Counted from the first letter of the stretch, positions 1 through 6,905 are shown. The stretch is DNA of 13,049 nucleotides from Planctomycetota bacterium (GCA_025355035.1 JANXLS010000442.1:1-13049); one strand, 5' to 3'. Translations and numbers: made by a program. The notes: a model not told the origin generated them from the sequence alone.

Positions 1-1
1 C

Positions 2-448
2 GAGAATGTGGCCGGGCTGTTGAAATCGTCGAACGCGCATCCGGAAGCGGATCTATTTTCGCTGGATATTGATGGCAATGACTATTGGATTTGGGAAGCG
101 TTAACGGATTTCAAACCGCGTCTTGCGGTCGTCGAATACAACGCGGTATTCGGGCCGGAGCGCGCCGTGACGATTCCATACAAAGCTGACTTTTGCGCGG
201 GCGAAAAACATCCGCGAATGTATTGCGGAGCGTCTCTTGCCGCGTTGACGAAGCTGGCGAACAAGAAGGGTTACGTGCTCGTGGGTTGCGCGGATTTGGG
301 GCCGAACGCATTCTATGTGCGTGCGGATCAGCTCAAAGGAAATCTGGAGGAAGTATCAGTGAAGGAAGCGTACCGCGCCATACATCTTAAACGGTTTTCA
401 AAGAAGGATGCGGACGAAGTGAATAGACTGGAACTGGTGGACGTGTGA
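2..448 (+). CDS. FkbM-like SAM-dependent methyltransferase, C-terminal part (5' end outside window)
   Basis: The reading frame is open to the left edge, so only the last 148 residues are present and the true start lies upstream. A GTG at position 8 is in frame but is probably internal. The visible part resembles the C-terminal half of FkbM-type methyltransferases often found in sugar and surface-polysaccharide clusters. It has an acidic strand motif SLDIDGNDYWIWEAL, then PRLAVVEYNAVFGP, then YCGASLAALTKLANKKGY, and a closing strand ending NAFYVR. The SAM-binding glycine loop would be in the missing N-terminal part, so the substrate and even catalytic competence cannot be judged. The gene ends at TGA 446-448, 52 bp before the stop of the convergent minus-strand gene, with a strong hairpin between them. 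Confidence 0.72.
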   Translation, partial: ENVAGLLKSSNAHPEADLFSLDIDGNDYWIWEALTDFKPRLAVVEYNAVFGPERAVTIPYKADFCAGEKHPRMYCGASLAALTKLANKKGYVLVGCADLGPNAFYVRADQLKGNLEEVSVKEAYRAIHLKRFSKKDADEVNRLELVDV

Positions 449-474
449 TTGAACGTGCGCGAAACAGGGTATCC

Positions 475-500
475 GCGCGTTGCGAAACATTTCGCCGCGC
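475..500. terminator. Strong hairpin between convergent genes, possible bidirectional terminator
   Basis: Two 5-bp stems stack. GCGCG 475-479 pairs with CGCGC 496-500, and GCGAA 482-486 pairs with TTCGC 491-495. The loop is ACAT, and two unpaired T (480-481) lie on the left arm. It fills most of the 52-bp gap between the stop of the plus-strand methyltransferase and the stop of the minus-strand gene at 501. There is no clear T-run on either side (plus-strand downstream reads TCATTTATT), so intrinsic termination is an inference from the position and the stem. Confidence 0.45.
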
Positions 501-1328
501 TCATTTATTGAGCTGAACCAACTTCTTTCCCTCGATGGCCCACCACACAAAGCACTCCTGATTCGAATCGAGTTTGGCGCCCAATTTCGTGGCGTGAGTT
601 TCGAAGATGTTCAGTGCGGCTTTGGCGACGGCGGGGCGATCGTCATTTAAAAACTTTGCGGCTGCATCCAAAAGCGAGGCGTTGCCGTGTTTGCGGATCG
701 ATGCGAGGACCAAGCGCACCTCCGGTGCTTCCCGGACTTCGTTTTCCGCTCGATCGGTTGCTGTAGCGTCCTCCAAGAACTTCTTCGTGGCGTCGAGCCC
801 TTCTTTGCCGAGCTTCGCGTTTTTCGCGATAGCTTCGCCCAGCATGGCGATTTTTTTCGTGCGTTCGTCCAGCAGGCGAGTTGACGCGTCCGGTTGCTTG
901 GGCTGCGTTGCAGCCGTCACATAGGTGTCAAGCTTGGCGAGAAACGGCTTAAGCGCGAGGTAGCTGTAGCCGTAATCGTCGCCGTAACTCCCATGGATAG
1001 GCGCTTCGAGGTAGATTTTTTTGTGCTGAGGGTAGACGCGAAAAATCACGTAGAGCGCGGCCTTTTGATGCACACCATCCAATCGGCCCGAATACGCGCG
1101 ATGCAGGAACGTGTAACCGTCTTCGCCGGTCGATTTGAAGAAAACGATAGCTGCGTCCGATTCGTTGGATGCGAAATTCTCTTCGTTGAAATGTGCGGCG
1201 AGGTCATTGAGTCTTGCGTCGGCAGCAGCATCGTCCAATGCGAACGCGTGCGGAAGGCAGAGGTTGGTTGCTGCGAAGCAACACAGTGCCAGCAAGGAAA
1301 GCGACTTTGCGTGAATGGGCCTCGACAC
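501..1328 (-). CDS. Secreted or periplasmic protein of unknown function
   Basis: This 275-residue protein starts at GTG (1326-1328), with AAAGGA (1337-1342) 8 nt upstream. Residues 1-30 form a Sec signal peptide: basic N-terminus, hydrophobic core with two Cys, and a likely cleavage after HAFA, so it should act outside the cytoplasm. Residues 31-135 are an alpha/beta segment with no family I recognise, containing GEDGYTFLHRAYSGRLDG and a Gly/Tyr-rich stretch SYGDDYGYSY. Residues 145-260 are mostly helical and Ala/Lys/Glu-rich. The part around 203-250 (VRLVLASIRKHG, LLDAAAKFLNDDRPAVAKAALNIFETHA) looks like two HEAT-like helical hairpins, which suggests protein binding. It begins 36 bp downstream of the FHA/protease-like gene on the same strand, so the two are probably co-transcribed and may work together. 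No catalytic motif is visible. Confidence 0.75.
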   Translation of the reverse strand: MSRPIHAKSLSLLALCCFAATNLCLPHAFALDDAAADARLNDLAAHFNEENFASNESDAAIVFFKSTGEDGYTFLHRAYSGRLDGVHQKAALYVIFRVYPQHKKIYLEAPIHGSYGDDYGYSYLALKPFLAKLDTYVTAATQPKQPDASTRLLDERTKKIAMLGEAIAKNAKLGKEGLDATKKFLEDATATDRAENEVREAPEVRLVLASIRKHGNASLLDAAAKFLNDDRPAVAKAALNIFETHATKLGAKLDSNQECFVWWAIEGKKLVQLNK

Positions 1329-1364
1329 AAGCGTGGTCCTTTCAGATTGAAGAATGAGTTCGGT

Positions 1365-3179
1365 TTACGGGGTGATCAGTCCGCCGAAATGCGTGGCCGC
1401 CAGATCGCGCAGGAAGCGGACGCTCGCGGCGTACTTCACATTTCCGACCGGCAGTTTTCGGACGGCGGGCTTGTCGGGATCGGTTTTGTTGACCACCACA
1501 AACAACTCCGATTCACTGTGGCTTTGGATCGCAACAACGCGGCCTCGTTCGTCGAATATCGGGCTGCCTTGGTCGTTCGCGCCAACGGCACACGTGTGTT
1601 CAAGGAGATCAAACGGACGGCGAACCGCCGATGCGCCCGAAAAACGCGTGGACGAACTGACAACGCCCATCGCCAGTTTCGCAAGCATCGCCGATCCCGG
1701 TTCGATCTTCGCCGCGTCGCGGTATTCGTCGGGGAAACTGAGCATCGCGACGTTCTGCGCCATGGGGACTTGCTCCAATTCGGCGTCGTTCATCAATTTG
1801 AAAGCGTACGGGAAACCGACGCTGCAGCTGGCCAGATCGACTTTCAGAATCGCCACGTCCGGACTCTTGCGGCTGTTGCTGTTCGTCGCGAATTCGCTGT
1901 GAACTTTTGCATCCGTGACATTGAATTTGATGAACGATCGGCTGTTGCACACGACGGTCACCTGGCCGGACGGCAGGAATGTTTCGACGATCGATTGTCC
2001 AAGATTGCCCGCCGTCGCCAGCAATCCTTTTTGTGCGTCGATCGCAAACGCTGTCCCAACCAGGGTCTGTTGCGACTGTCCCGCAGCGGTGAAGTAGATG
2101 GCGTAGACGCCTGTTTTTGCCTGAGCAACCGTTGCAACGAAGGTATTCTCAGGAATCGCTTCGAACGCCTTGTTCGCCGGGTTGTTCTGAAGCGATTTGA
2201 CTTCAGTGACCAACGTTTGCAATTTCGCGACTTCACTTTTCAACTTCTGTTCGTCAGCTTCCTTGCGTTTGGAATCAACAGCCGTCGTGTTTCGCGCGAG
2301 TTCATCGATGTTTGCTTTCATCCGGCGCAGGTCGGCTTCTTTTTCGCTGAGCGACCGGGCCATCGAAACCCGTGTTTCATCATAGGCTTTTTGATTCGCG
2401 ACGGTCTGTTGCTTGATCGACGCGACCGAGGTGTTAACACCCTCAACTTTCTGTTCAGCCGAGGACGCGCGAACATTTGCAGTGGCGATCTGTCCGTACG
2501 CAACGTTGATGCGCGATTGGGTCGCATAGTAGCCGTAAAGGAGAAACGCTCCCAGACCCATGCTGATCAGGACCAGTGCTGCAAGTCCGCCCAACGCAAT
2601 CGCCACTTTCTTGAAGCGCGTTCGGGACTCGTTCCTAACTTCGGTTTTGACGTCGTCGAGCTTCAGATACAAAGACAACAGATTTGCCCCGGCGGCGCGT
2701 GCGGGCATTGGCTGTAAACGAGCGAAGCCGCTGTCCGGTTGGGACGCTTCTTTGGACGCATGGTTTTTGGAACCGTTTTCTAGCGGAGGATTGAGCAGAT
2801 CGGCTGTCGAAACCGTTTTTGAAACGAAGTCGCCGTTGGGAACATTCACGAACGAAGGTGTTTCAGGGCGATCTAATTTGACGACGATTTCAACGCCTTG
2901 TGCTCCACCGAGTTTCAACAGCGAACCATCTGTAAGCGGCGTTGGCGCGAAAATACGTTTATTGTTGACGTACGTTCCGTTGGTACTGCCGAGATCACGA
3001 ATGAAGTATGTGCCGTTGTCCTCGAAAAGTTCGCAATGTTTGCCGCTGGCGCGGCCGTCGATTTTGGGAGCGAGTTTCAGTACGTTGGTGTGGTCGCGAC
3101 CGATGGGGATGCTAGGCGCGTTGAACGAAAACGTCTGCCCGGCCAACCCGCCGTTGCGTACGAATAAAGTGACGCCCAT
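1365..3179 (-). CDS. FHA domain - transmembrane - coiled coil - trypsin-like (predicted inactive) protein
   Basis: This 604-residue protein starts at ATG 3177-3179, with GGGAG (3186-3190) 6 nt upstream. Residues 5-100 are an FHA phosphothreonine-binding domain with the expected GRD (27-29), SGKHCE (45-50) and GSTNGTYVN (64-72). A low-complexity linker leads to one membrane helix at about 192-217 (basic residues before it, so the FHA domain is cytoplasmic). A coiled coil follows at about 225-335, then a chymotrypsin/HtrA-like domain at about 345-595 outside. Aligned to HtrA landmarks, the catalytic His of TxxHVV is Asn392 (TAGNLG), the Asp is kept (Asp441, SPDVAILKV), and the Ser of GNSGG is Gln537 (NDQGSP). 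The codons at 2004-2006, 1857-1859 and 1569-1571 confirm these residues. The fold probably survives but serine proteolysis should not. This suggests a phospho-regulated membrane sensor or scaffold. No kinase gene is visible in the window. Confidence 0.85.
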   Translation of the reverse strand: MGVTLFVRNGGLAGQTFSFNAPSIPIGRDHTNVLKLAPKIDGRASGKHCELFEDNGTYFIRDLGSTNGTYVNNKRIFAPTPLTDGSLLKLGGAQGVEIVVKLDRPETPSFVNVPNGDFVSKTVSTADLLNPPLENGSKNHASKEASQPDSGFARLQPMPARAAGANLLSLYLKLDDVKTEVRNESRTRFKKVAIALGGLAALVLISMGLGAFLLYGYYATQSRINVAYGQIATANVRASSAEQKVEGVNTSVASIKQQTVANQKAYDETRVSMARSLSEKEADLRRMKANIDELARNTTAVDSKRKEADEQKLKSEVAKLQTLVTEVKSLQNNPANKAFEAIPENTFVATVAQAKTGVYAIYFTAAGQSQQTLVGTAFAIDAQKGLLATAGNLGQSIVETFLPSGQVTVVCNSRSFIKFNVTDAKVHSEFATNSNSRKSPDVAILKVDLASCSVGFPYAFKLMNDAELEQVPMAQNVAMLSFPDEYRDAAKIEPGSAMLAKLAMGVVSSSTRFSGASAVRRPFDLLEHTCAVGANDQGSPIFDERGRVVAIQSHSESELFVVVNKTDPDKPAVRKLPVGNVKYAASVRFLRDLAATHFGGLITP

Positions 3180-3303
3180 GTTTCACTCCCGTCGACACAT
3201 CTAAACAGTTTACAGGCAGATGCGTCACCCGTTTCGACGACCAGACGATTTACTGATGATCACTTGCATGAAAGCAGACGCAGAGTCAGTCAGCTCTCTT
3301 GAC

Positions 3304-3333
3304 ATACTACACCATACAAGGTGCACTTTACAA
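3304..3333 (-). promoter_or_regulatory. Candidate promoter for the FHA-protein operon
   Basis: Read on the minus strand, TTGTAA (3333 to 3328) and TAGTAT (3309 to 3304) are separated by 18 bp. They would start a transcript near 3297, about 118 nt before the ATG at 3179. Each hexamer matches the sigma-70 consensus at only four positions, and the spacer is one base longer than ideal, so this is a weak call. The surrounding 3300-3392 is visibly more AT-rich than the flanking genes, as expected for a divergent promoter region. Confidence 0.25.
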
Positions 3334-3357
3334 CTAGTTGTTTGAAACTTTAAGTTT
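3331..3357. promoter_or_regulatory. Two adjacent palindromes, possible operator
   Basis: CAACTAGTTG (3331-3340) is a perfect 10-bp palindrome. AAACTT-T-AAGTTT (3345-3357) is a perfect 6+1+6 inverted repeat only 4 bp away. Both lie just upstream of the proposed queD -35 box at 3365 and next to the proposed minus-strand -35 box of the FHA gene. One or two regulator dimers bound here could control both directions. No regulator gene is visible nearby. Confidence 0.35.
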
Positions 3358-3364
3358 GTGCCGA

Positions 3365-3392
3365 TTGAACTTGTGATTATTCGCGCTACAAT
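3365..3392 (+). promoter_or_regulatory. Probable sigma-70 promoter for queD
   Basis: TTGAAC (3365-3370) and TACAAT (3387-3392) are separated by 16 bp. Five of six bases match the consensus in the -10 box and four of six in the -35 box. Transcription would start near 3399 and give a leader of about 54 nt before the queD GTG. The leader shows no recognisable preQ1 riboswitch. Confidence 0.5.
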
Positions 3393-3440
3393 TGAGGGTT
3401 CGATTTTAGTCACGCAGCGGTGCCGACCGATGCGGTATCA

Positions 3441-3445
3441 AGGAG
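3441..3445 (+). promoter_or_regulatory. Ribosome binding site that fixes the queD start
   Basis: AGGAG lies 7 nt before the GTG at 3453. It favours this start over the in-frame GTG at 3420, which would add 11 residues without family resemblance. Confidence 0.65.
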
Positions 3446-3452
3446 CTCGCGA

Positions 3453-3920
3453 GTGCCGTACCGAATTTGTAAAGCCTTCCGCGTTGAAAATGCGCACATG
3501 TTGACGAAGCACCCCGAGAAGTGCAGATATCCGCACGGCCATTCGCGCAAGGTGGAAGTGATGCTTAGCGGGGATGTGCTAGATGCGAGCGACATGGTCT
3601 GCGATTTCAAGGCGGTCAAGCTCGCAGTCGGCGAATTCATCGATTCGTTTGATCATGCAATCTGCGTGAATTCTCGGGATCCGTTCCTAGCCGCGCTGAA
3701 AGAAGTTCCCGGCTCGCGCGTGATCATCTACCCCGAAACCGATCCGACGACCGAAGTCATGGCCAAACACATTTACGACTACATCAAAGCCGCGATTGTG
3801 AAAGATGCCGAATACAACACACCGGGAACCTCGGCGCACTATCGCATCGGGAAGAATGTGAAACTGGATCGCATTCGGCTGTGGGAGACGGCGGATAGTT
3901 GGGCGGAGTACTACGAATGA
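3453..3920 (+). CDS. queD: 6-carboxy-5,6,7,8-tetrahydropterin synthase (QueD/PTPS family)
   Basis: This 155-residue cytosolic zinc enzyme of the 6-pyruvoyl-tetrahydropterin synthase fold converts 7,8-dihydroneopterin triphosphate to 6-carboxytetrahydropterin, an early step toward queuosine in tRNA. Zinc ligands are His15 (VENAHML) and His28 and His30 (CRYPHGH). The catalytic Cys24 precedes them with the family spacing, and Asp67-His68 (SFDH) complete the triad. Substrate-site signatures DMVCDFKAVK (47-56) and the late ETADSW with Glu145 are present. The GTG at 3453 is chosen because of the well-placed AGGAG. The stop overlaps the ATG of the next gene (ATGA, 3917-3920), so the two are translationally coupled. 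No other queuosine gene (queC, queE, queF) is visible. A PTPS-family enzyme with another pterin product is the alternative. Confidence 0.9.
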   Translation: MPYRICKAFRVENAHMLTKHPEKCRYPHGHSRKVEVMLSGDVLDASDMVCDFKAVKLAVGEFIDSFDHAICVNSRDPFLAALKEVPGSRVIIYPETDPTTEVMAKHIYDYIKAAIVKDAEYNTPGTSAHYRIGKNVKLDRIRLWETADSWAEYYE

Positions 3921-4786
3921 AACGCTATCTTGATCCAAAAAACGATCTCGTGTTCCGCCGTATCTTCGGGGAACATCCGAACCTGATGCGGGCGTTCCTC
4001 AATGCGGTTTTGCCTTTGGAACCGGACGAACGTATCGTCTCGTTGGAATATTTGCCCCCCGAACAGGTGCCTGTCATTCCGTTGCTGAAGTATTCCATCG
4101 TAGACGTGAAATGTTGCGACGAACGCGGGCGCGAGTTCCTCGTGGAAATGCAGATGCAATGGACCACAGCATTCATGCAACGCGTTTTATTCAACGCTAG
4201 CACGGCGTACGTTCGCCAACTATCGCGCGGCGAAAACTATCATTTGCTAAGGCCCGTCATCGGGGTCAGTTTGCTCAACGATGTCTTCGACAGGGCGTCA
4301 GACGCGTATCTTCATGACTATAGACTGGTCAATGCAGCCGACACGAAACAACGAATCGACGGACTACGATTGGTGTTCGTCGAATTGCCGAAATTCCATG
4401 CAACCGGCACCGGTGAGGCTCGCGAAATTTGGCTTCGTTTTCTGCGCGAGACCGGAATCAAGGAAGGAGCGCCCGAGGAACTGAAAGGCTCCAGCGACGA
4501 ATTGGATCAAGCGTTTGTTTTGGCGGAGGAAGCCGGGTATTCGCGCAACGATTTGTATGCGTATGACAAGTATTGGGATGCAGTCAGTACCGAAAAAACG
4601 CTAGTCTCGGGCAAAACGGCTGAGGCGGAGGCAAAGGGCTTGGCAAGAGGAATGGCAGAAGGAATGGAAAAAGGAATTGAAAAAGGGCGGGAAAAAGGGC
4701 GCGAAGAAGGCATTCGCATCGCATTGCAAAAACTGACTCAAAGCGGGATGACTGAAGCAGACGCGAAGAAAATGCTGGGGTTGTAG
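3917..4786 (+). CDS. Rpn / PD-(D/E)XK nuclease family transposase-like protein
   Basis: This 289-residue protein starts MKRYLDPKNDLVFRRIFGEH, the typical opening of the PDDEXK-2 / recombination-promoting nuclease (Rpn, YhgA-like) family. The candidate active site is Asp63 in IVDVKCCDE and the Glu77-Met-Gln79 pair in FLVEMQMQ, the E-x-Q variant of E-x-K common in this family. Residues 241-265 carry glycine at every fourth position (241, 245, 249, 253, 257, 261, 265), a lysine/glutamate-rich helix also usual near the C-terminus of these proteins. The ATG at 3917 overlaps the queD stop and has GGAG (3905-3908) 8 nt before it. A TTG at 3899 would only add six residues of queD-overlapping sequence. 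Family members are annotated as transposases but mostly act as DNA endonucleases. No terminal repeats are seen around this copy. Confidence 0.85.
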   Translation: MKRYLDPKNDLVFRRIFGEHPNLMRAFLNAVLPLEPDERIVSLEYLPPEQVPVIPLLKYSIVDVKCCDERGREFLVEMQMQWTTAFMQRVLFNASTAYVRQLSRGENYHLLRPVIGVSLLNDVFDRASDAYLHDYRLVNAADTKQRIDGLRLVFVELPKFHATGTGEAREIWLRFLRETGIKEGAPEELKGSSDELDQAFVLAEEAGYSRNDLYAYDKYWDAVSTEKTLVSGKTAEAEAKGLARGMAEGMEKGIEKGREKGREEGIRIALQKLTQSGMTEADAKKMLGL

Positions 4787-4861
4787 TTTAACAATAATGC
4801 CGGTGAAGCGCGGCGAATGCATCGTTAACGGTCGCAATCGTTGTCCCAAAAAGCACTCAAC

Positions 4862-4865
4862 GGGG
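4862..4865 (+). promoter_or_regulatory. Ribosome binding site supporting a TTG start for the YcxB-like gene
   Basis: GGGG (context CAACGGGGATTAC) lies 6 nt before the TTG at 4872, where the family similarity begins (MKIRYHVTVDDYVEF). The upstream in-frame ATG at 4797 has no comparable site. Confidence 0.45.
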
Positions 4866-4871
4866 ATTACA

Positions 4872-5396
4872 TTGAAAATACGGTACCATGTCACTGTCGA
4901 CGATTATGTCGAATTCCAGCGCTATTTCTGTAGACATTCCGCTGCCGTATTGCGACAGGTCAAACGAGGACGATGGCTGAGTGGCGGTATGACCTTTTCC
5001 ATTTTCGCGATCTTGGCGATCAATTCAAAAGACAATGGTTTCTACATCGTCGCAGTCCTATCCGCCCTGGTTGCCTTCGCCATTTCTTCGCCGATTTTCT
5101 GGTATTGCACCGATAAAAATATTCGACGAATTGCCGAAGAAATGAAAGATAATTCAGCGATCGGTACTTTTTCATTGGAATTGACGGCAGATGAATTGAT
5201 TTCGACCGGAACGGTTGGCGATTCGCGCCTTAAAATAATTGCGATCAAACAAATCGTCAGCATCGAAAAACAAACATTCTTCTTTTTGGGTTCCGCAAAT
5301 GGATTAATCCTTCCCGTCGATGGCATTCTGGAAGGAAACCGCGATGAATTCATCGCGGCGCTCAAACAAAAAATAAAACCCGCTCCGGCCCTATAA
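4872..5396 (+). CDS. YcxB-like membrane protein
   Basis: This is a 174-residue protein if it starts at TTG 4872. The N-terminus KIRYHVTVDDYVEFQRYF is the usual opening of YcxB-like proteins, which have no established function. Two membrane segments follow, at about 37-51 and 56-78, separated by a short polar loop (NSKDNG). Residues 98-170 are the soluble C-terminal domain, with a strand-rich core and the closing pattern SANGLILPVDGIL...EFIAALKQKI. The longer ATG start at 4797 would add 25 Arg/Lys/Cys-containing residues that do not look like this family. The gene appears more AT-rich than its neighbours, with many AAA and ATT codons, so it may have a different history. Its TAA (5394-5396) overlaps the TAG of the convergent phoH gene. 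Confidence 0.7.
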   Translation: MKIRYHVTVDDYVEFQRYFCRHSAAVLRQVKRGRWLSGGMTFSIFAILAINSKDNGFYIVAVLSALVAFAISSPIFWYCTDKNIRRIAEEMKDNSAIGTFSLELTADELISTGTVGDSRLKIIAIKQIVSIEKQTFFFLGSANGLILPVDGILEGNRDEFIAALKQKIKPAPAL

Positions 5397-6782
5397 CCGA
5401 TCCGCCGCCAATTCCGCCAGCGCGCTACGTTCCGATTTCGTCAGCGTGATGTGCCCGCAGAGGTCCGAACTCTTCAAGCGTTCAACGCAGTAGGTCAAGC
5501 CGTTGGAACTGGCGTCGAGGTACGGATTGTCGATCTGCTGCGGGTCGCCGGTCAGGATCATCTTCGTGCCTTCGCCGACGCGGCTGATGATCGTCTTGAC
5601 TTCGTGCGGCGTCAGATTTTGCGCTTCGTCGATGATCACGAACATGTTCGTGATGCTGCGCCCGCGGATGTACGTTAGCGCTTCGAGTTCCAGCAGGTCC
5701 TGCTCCAGCAGTTGTTCGCGCGTCAATTGTCCGGGCGAGTAACGGCCGTTCAGCAGCATTTTCAAATTGTCGAAGATCGGTCCCATCCACGCCATCAGTT
5801 TTTCGTCTTTGCTGCCGGGCAGGTAGCCGATGTCTTTTCCCAACGGCATAATCGGGCGCGAGACCAGGATCTTTTCGTACTTCTTGTCTTTGATGACACG
5901 CTGCAATCCCGCAGCGAGGGCCATCAGTGTCTTGCCTGTTCCGGCGCGTCCGACGAGCGTCACCAATTGGACGCTGTCGTCGAGCAGCAGTTCGAACGCG
6001 TAGCGTTGGGATGCGCTGCGCGGAGCGATGTTCCACGCGCGATCAAATTCTGGGATCAACGGCACCAGTTCGTGACCAACCATGTCCGCGCGAGCCATCG
6101 CGGTGTGCTTCGGATTCGATTCGTTTTTCAACAGGAAAAATTCGTTGGGCGAAACACCGGGATCGAGTTCCGGCAATGCGACCTTCTTGTCGCCATAGAA
6201 GTGATTGATCGTCTCTGCGGAAACCTGCAGCTCGCGCCAGCCCGTGTAGAGGGAGTCGTAATCAACTTTCTGCTGCTCAAGGTCCATCACCTTCAGACCC
6301 AACGCGTCGGCCTTCACGCGGCAGTTGATGTCTTTTGAAACGAAGATGACGCGCTGACCCTTCTTGTGAAGTTCCAACGCGACGGAGATGATCTGGTTGT
6401 CAGCGGCGTCTGGCTTTAAACCGACCATCGACAAATCGCTCTTCACGTCCTGTTGCAGCACGACTTGAAGGGTGCCGCCGTTGCCGATCGGGACGCCTTC
6501 GCCGAGGTGGCCGAAATGCCGGAGTTTGTCGATTTCGCGGATGACGTGGCGGGCGTTGCGGCCGAGTTCGTCGTTGTTGCGTTTGAAGCGGTCGAGTTCT
6601 TCGATCACCGCCAAAGCCAGCACGACCCGGTTGTCTTTAAAAGCAACGAGCGCGCCGGGATTGTGCAGCAGAATGTTGGTGTCGAGGACGAAAGTCTTCT
6701 GTCCGTGTCCATCCGGCGTTAAGTGAAAATCCTGTTCAATGGTTTTGATATCGGCCGAGCCTGATGGCGTCACGTCGGACAT
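5391..6782 (-). CDS. phoH: PhoH family protein: PIN domain fused to PhoH ATPase
   Basis: This 463-residue cytosolic protein has the PhoH2/YlaK architecture. Residues 29-165 are a PIN ribonuclease domain with acidic positions Asp34 (VLDTN), Glu61-Glu62 (VIEELDRF), Asp128 (AADNQII) and Asp151 (VSKDINCR). Residues 245-463 are the PhoH RecA-like ATPase with Walker A GRAGTGKT (278-285), Walker B FVIIDEAQ (Asp385-Glu386) and the TGDPQQID motif (411-418). Related PIN-PhoH proteins unwind and cleave RNA. The ATG at 6782 is chosen because AGGAG (6789-6793) precedes it by 6 nt. A longer reading frame to 6851 exists but runs through the ribosome binding site and a GC-repeat stretch. It lies downstream of pepP on the same strand, separated by a dyad-symmetric hairpin, so it probably has its own transcription start. 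Confidence 0.92.
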   Translation of the reverse strand: MSDVTPSGSADIKTIEQDFHLTPDGHGQKTFVLDTNILLHNPGALVAFKDNRVVLALAVIEELDRFKRNNDELGRNARHVIREIDKLRHFGHLGEGVPIGNGGTLQVVLQQDVKSDLSMVGLKPDAADNQIISVALELHKKGQRVIFVSKDINCRVKADALGLKVMDLEQQKVDYDSLYTGWRELQVSAETINHFYGDKKVALPELDPGVSPNEFFLLKNESNPKHTAMARADMVGHELVPLIPEFDRAWNIAPRSASQRYAFELLLDDSVQLVTLVGRAGTGKTLMALAAGLQRVIKDKKYEKILVSRPIMPLGKDIGYLPGSKDEKLMAWMGPIFDNLKMLLNGRYSPGQLTREQLLEQDLLELEALTYIRGRSITNMFVIIDEAQNLTPHEVKTIISRVGEGTKMILTGDPQQIDNPYLDASSNGLTYCVERLKSSDLCGHITLTKSERSALAELAADRL

Positions 6783-6829
6783 TCCATGCTCCTCTCCCCC
6801 CACACCGTTGTTCCCGCGATTTAAGTTGC

Positions 6830-6841
6830 CGCGCGCGCGCC
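6830..6841. repeat. Short alternating CG tract
   Basis: Eleven strictly alternating C/G bases (6830-6840) lie about 50 bp upstream of the phoH start, within its probable leader. Such a tract can adopt Z-DNA under supercoiling. No role can be shown from the sequence. Confidence 0.3.
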
Positions 6842-6905
6842 AAAAGTCCAACGCGTTTTTGATTTCTTAACATCCAACCGCGAGACGAACCGCGACCCCC
6901 AGGAA

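Noticed and set aside
894..2717. Open frame of 607 codons on the plus strand
   Set aside because: It is antisense to the secreted protein and the FHA protein, is very rich in Arg, Cys and His, has no recognisable domain, and crosses the boundary between two well-supported minus-strand genes.
3393..3452. preQ1 riboswitch in the queD leader
   Set aside because: The leader is only about 54 nt and lacks the C-rich loop and A-rich tail of the known preQ1 classes. I see only a 4-bp ACCG/CGGT stem.
3225..3640. Two short minus-strand frames over the queD promoter and 5' end
   Set aside because: They overlap the proposed promoter, the palindromes and the well-supported queD coding start, and their products look like no known protein.
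3917..4786. Intact transposon around the Rpn/transposase-family gene
   Set aside because: I see no terminal inverted repeats or target duplications, and the start is embedded in queD. The family name does not imply a mobile element here.
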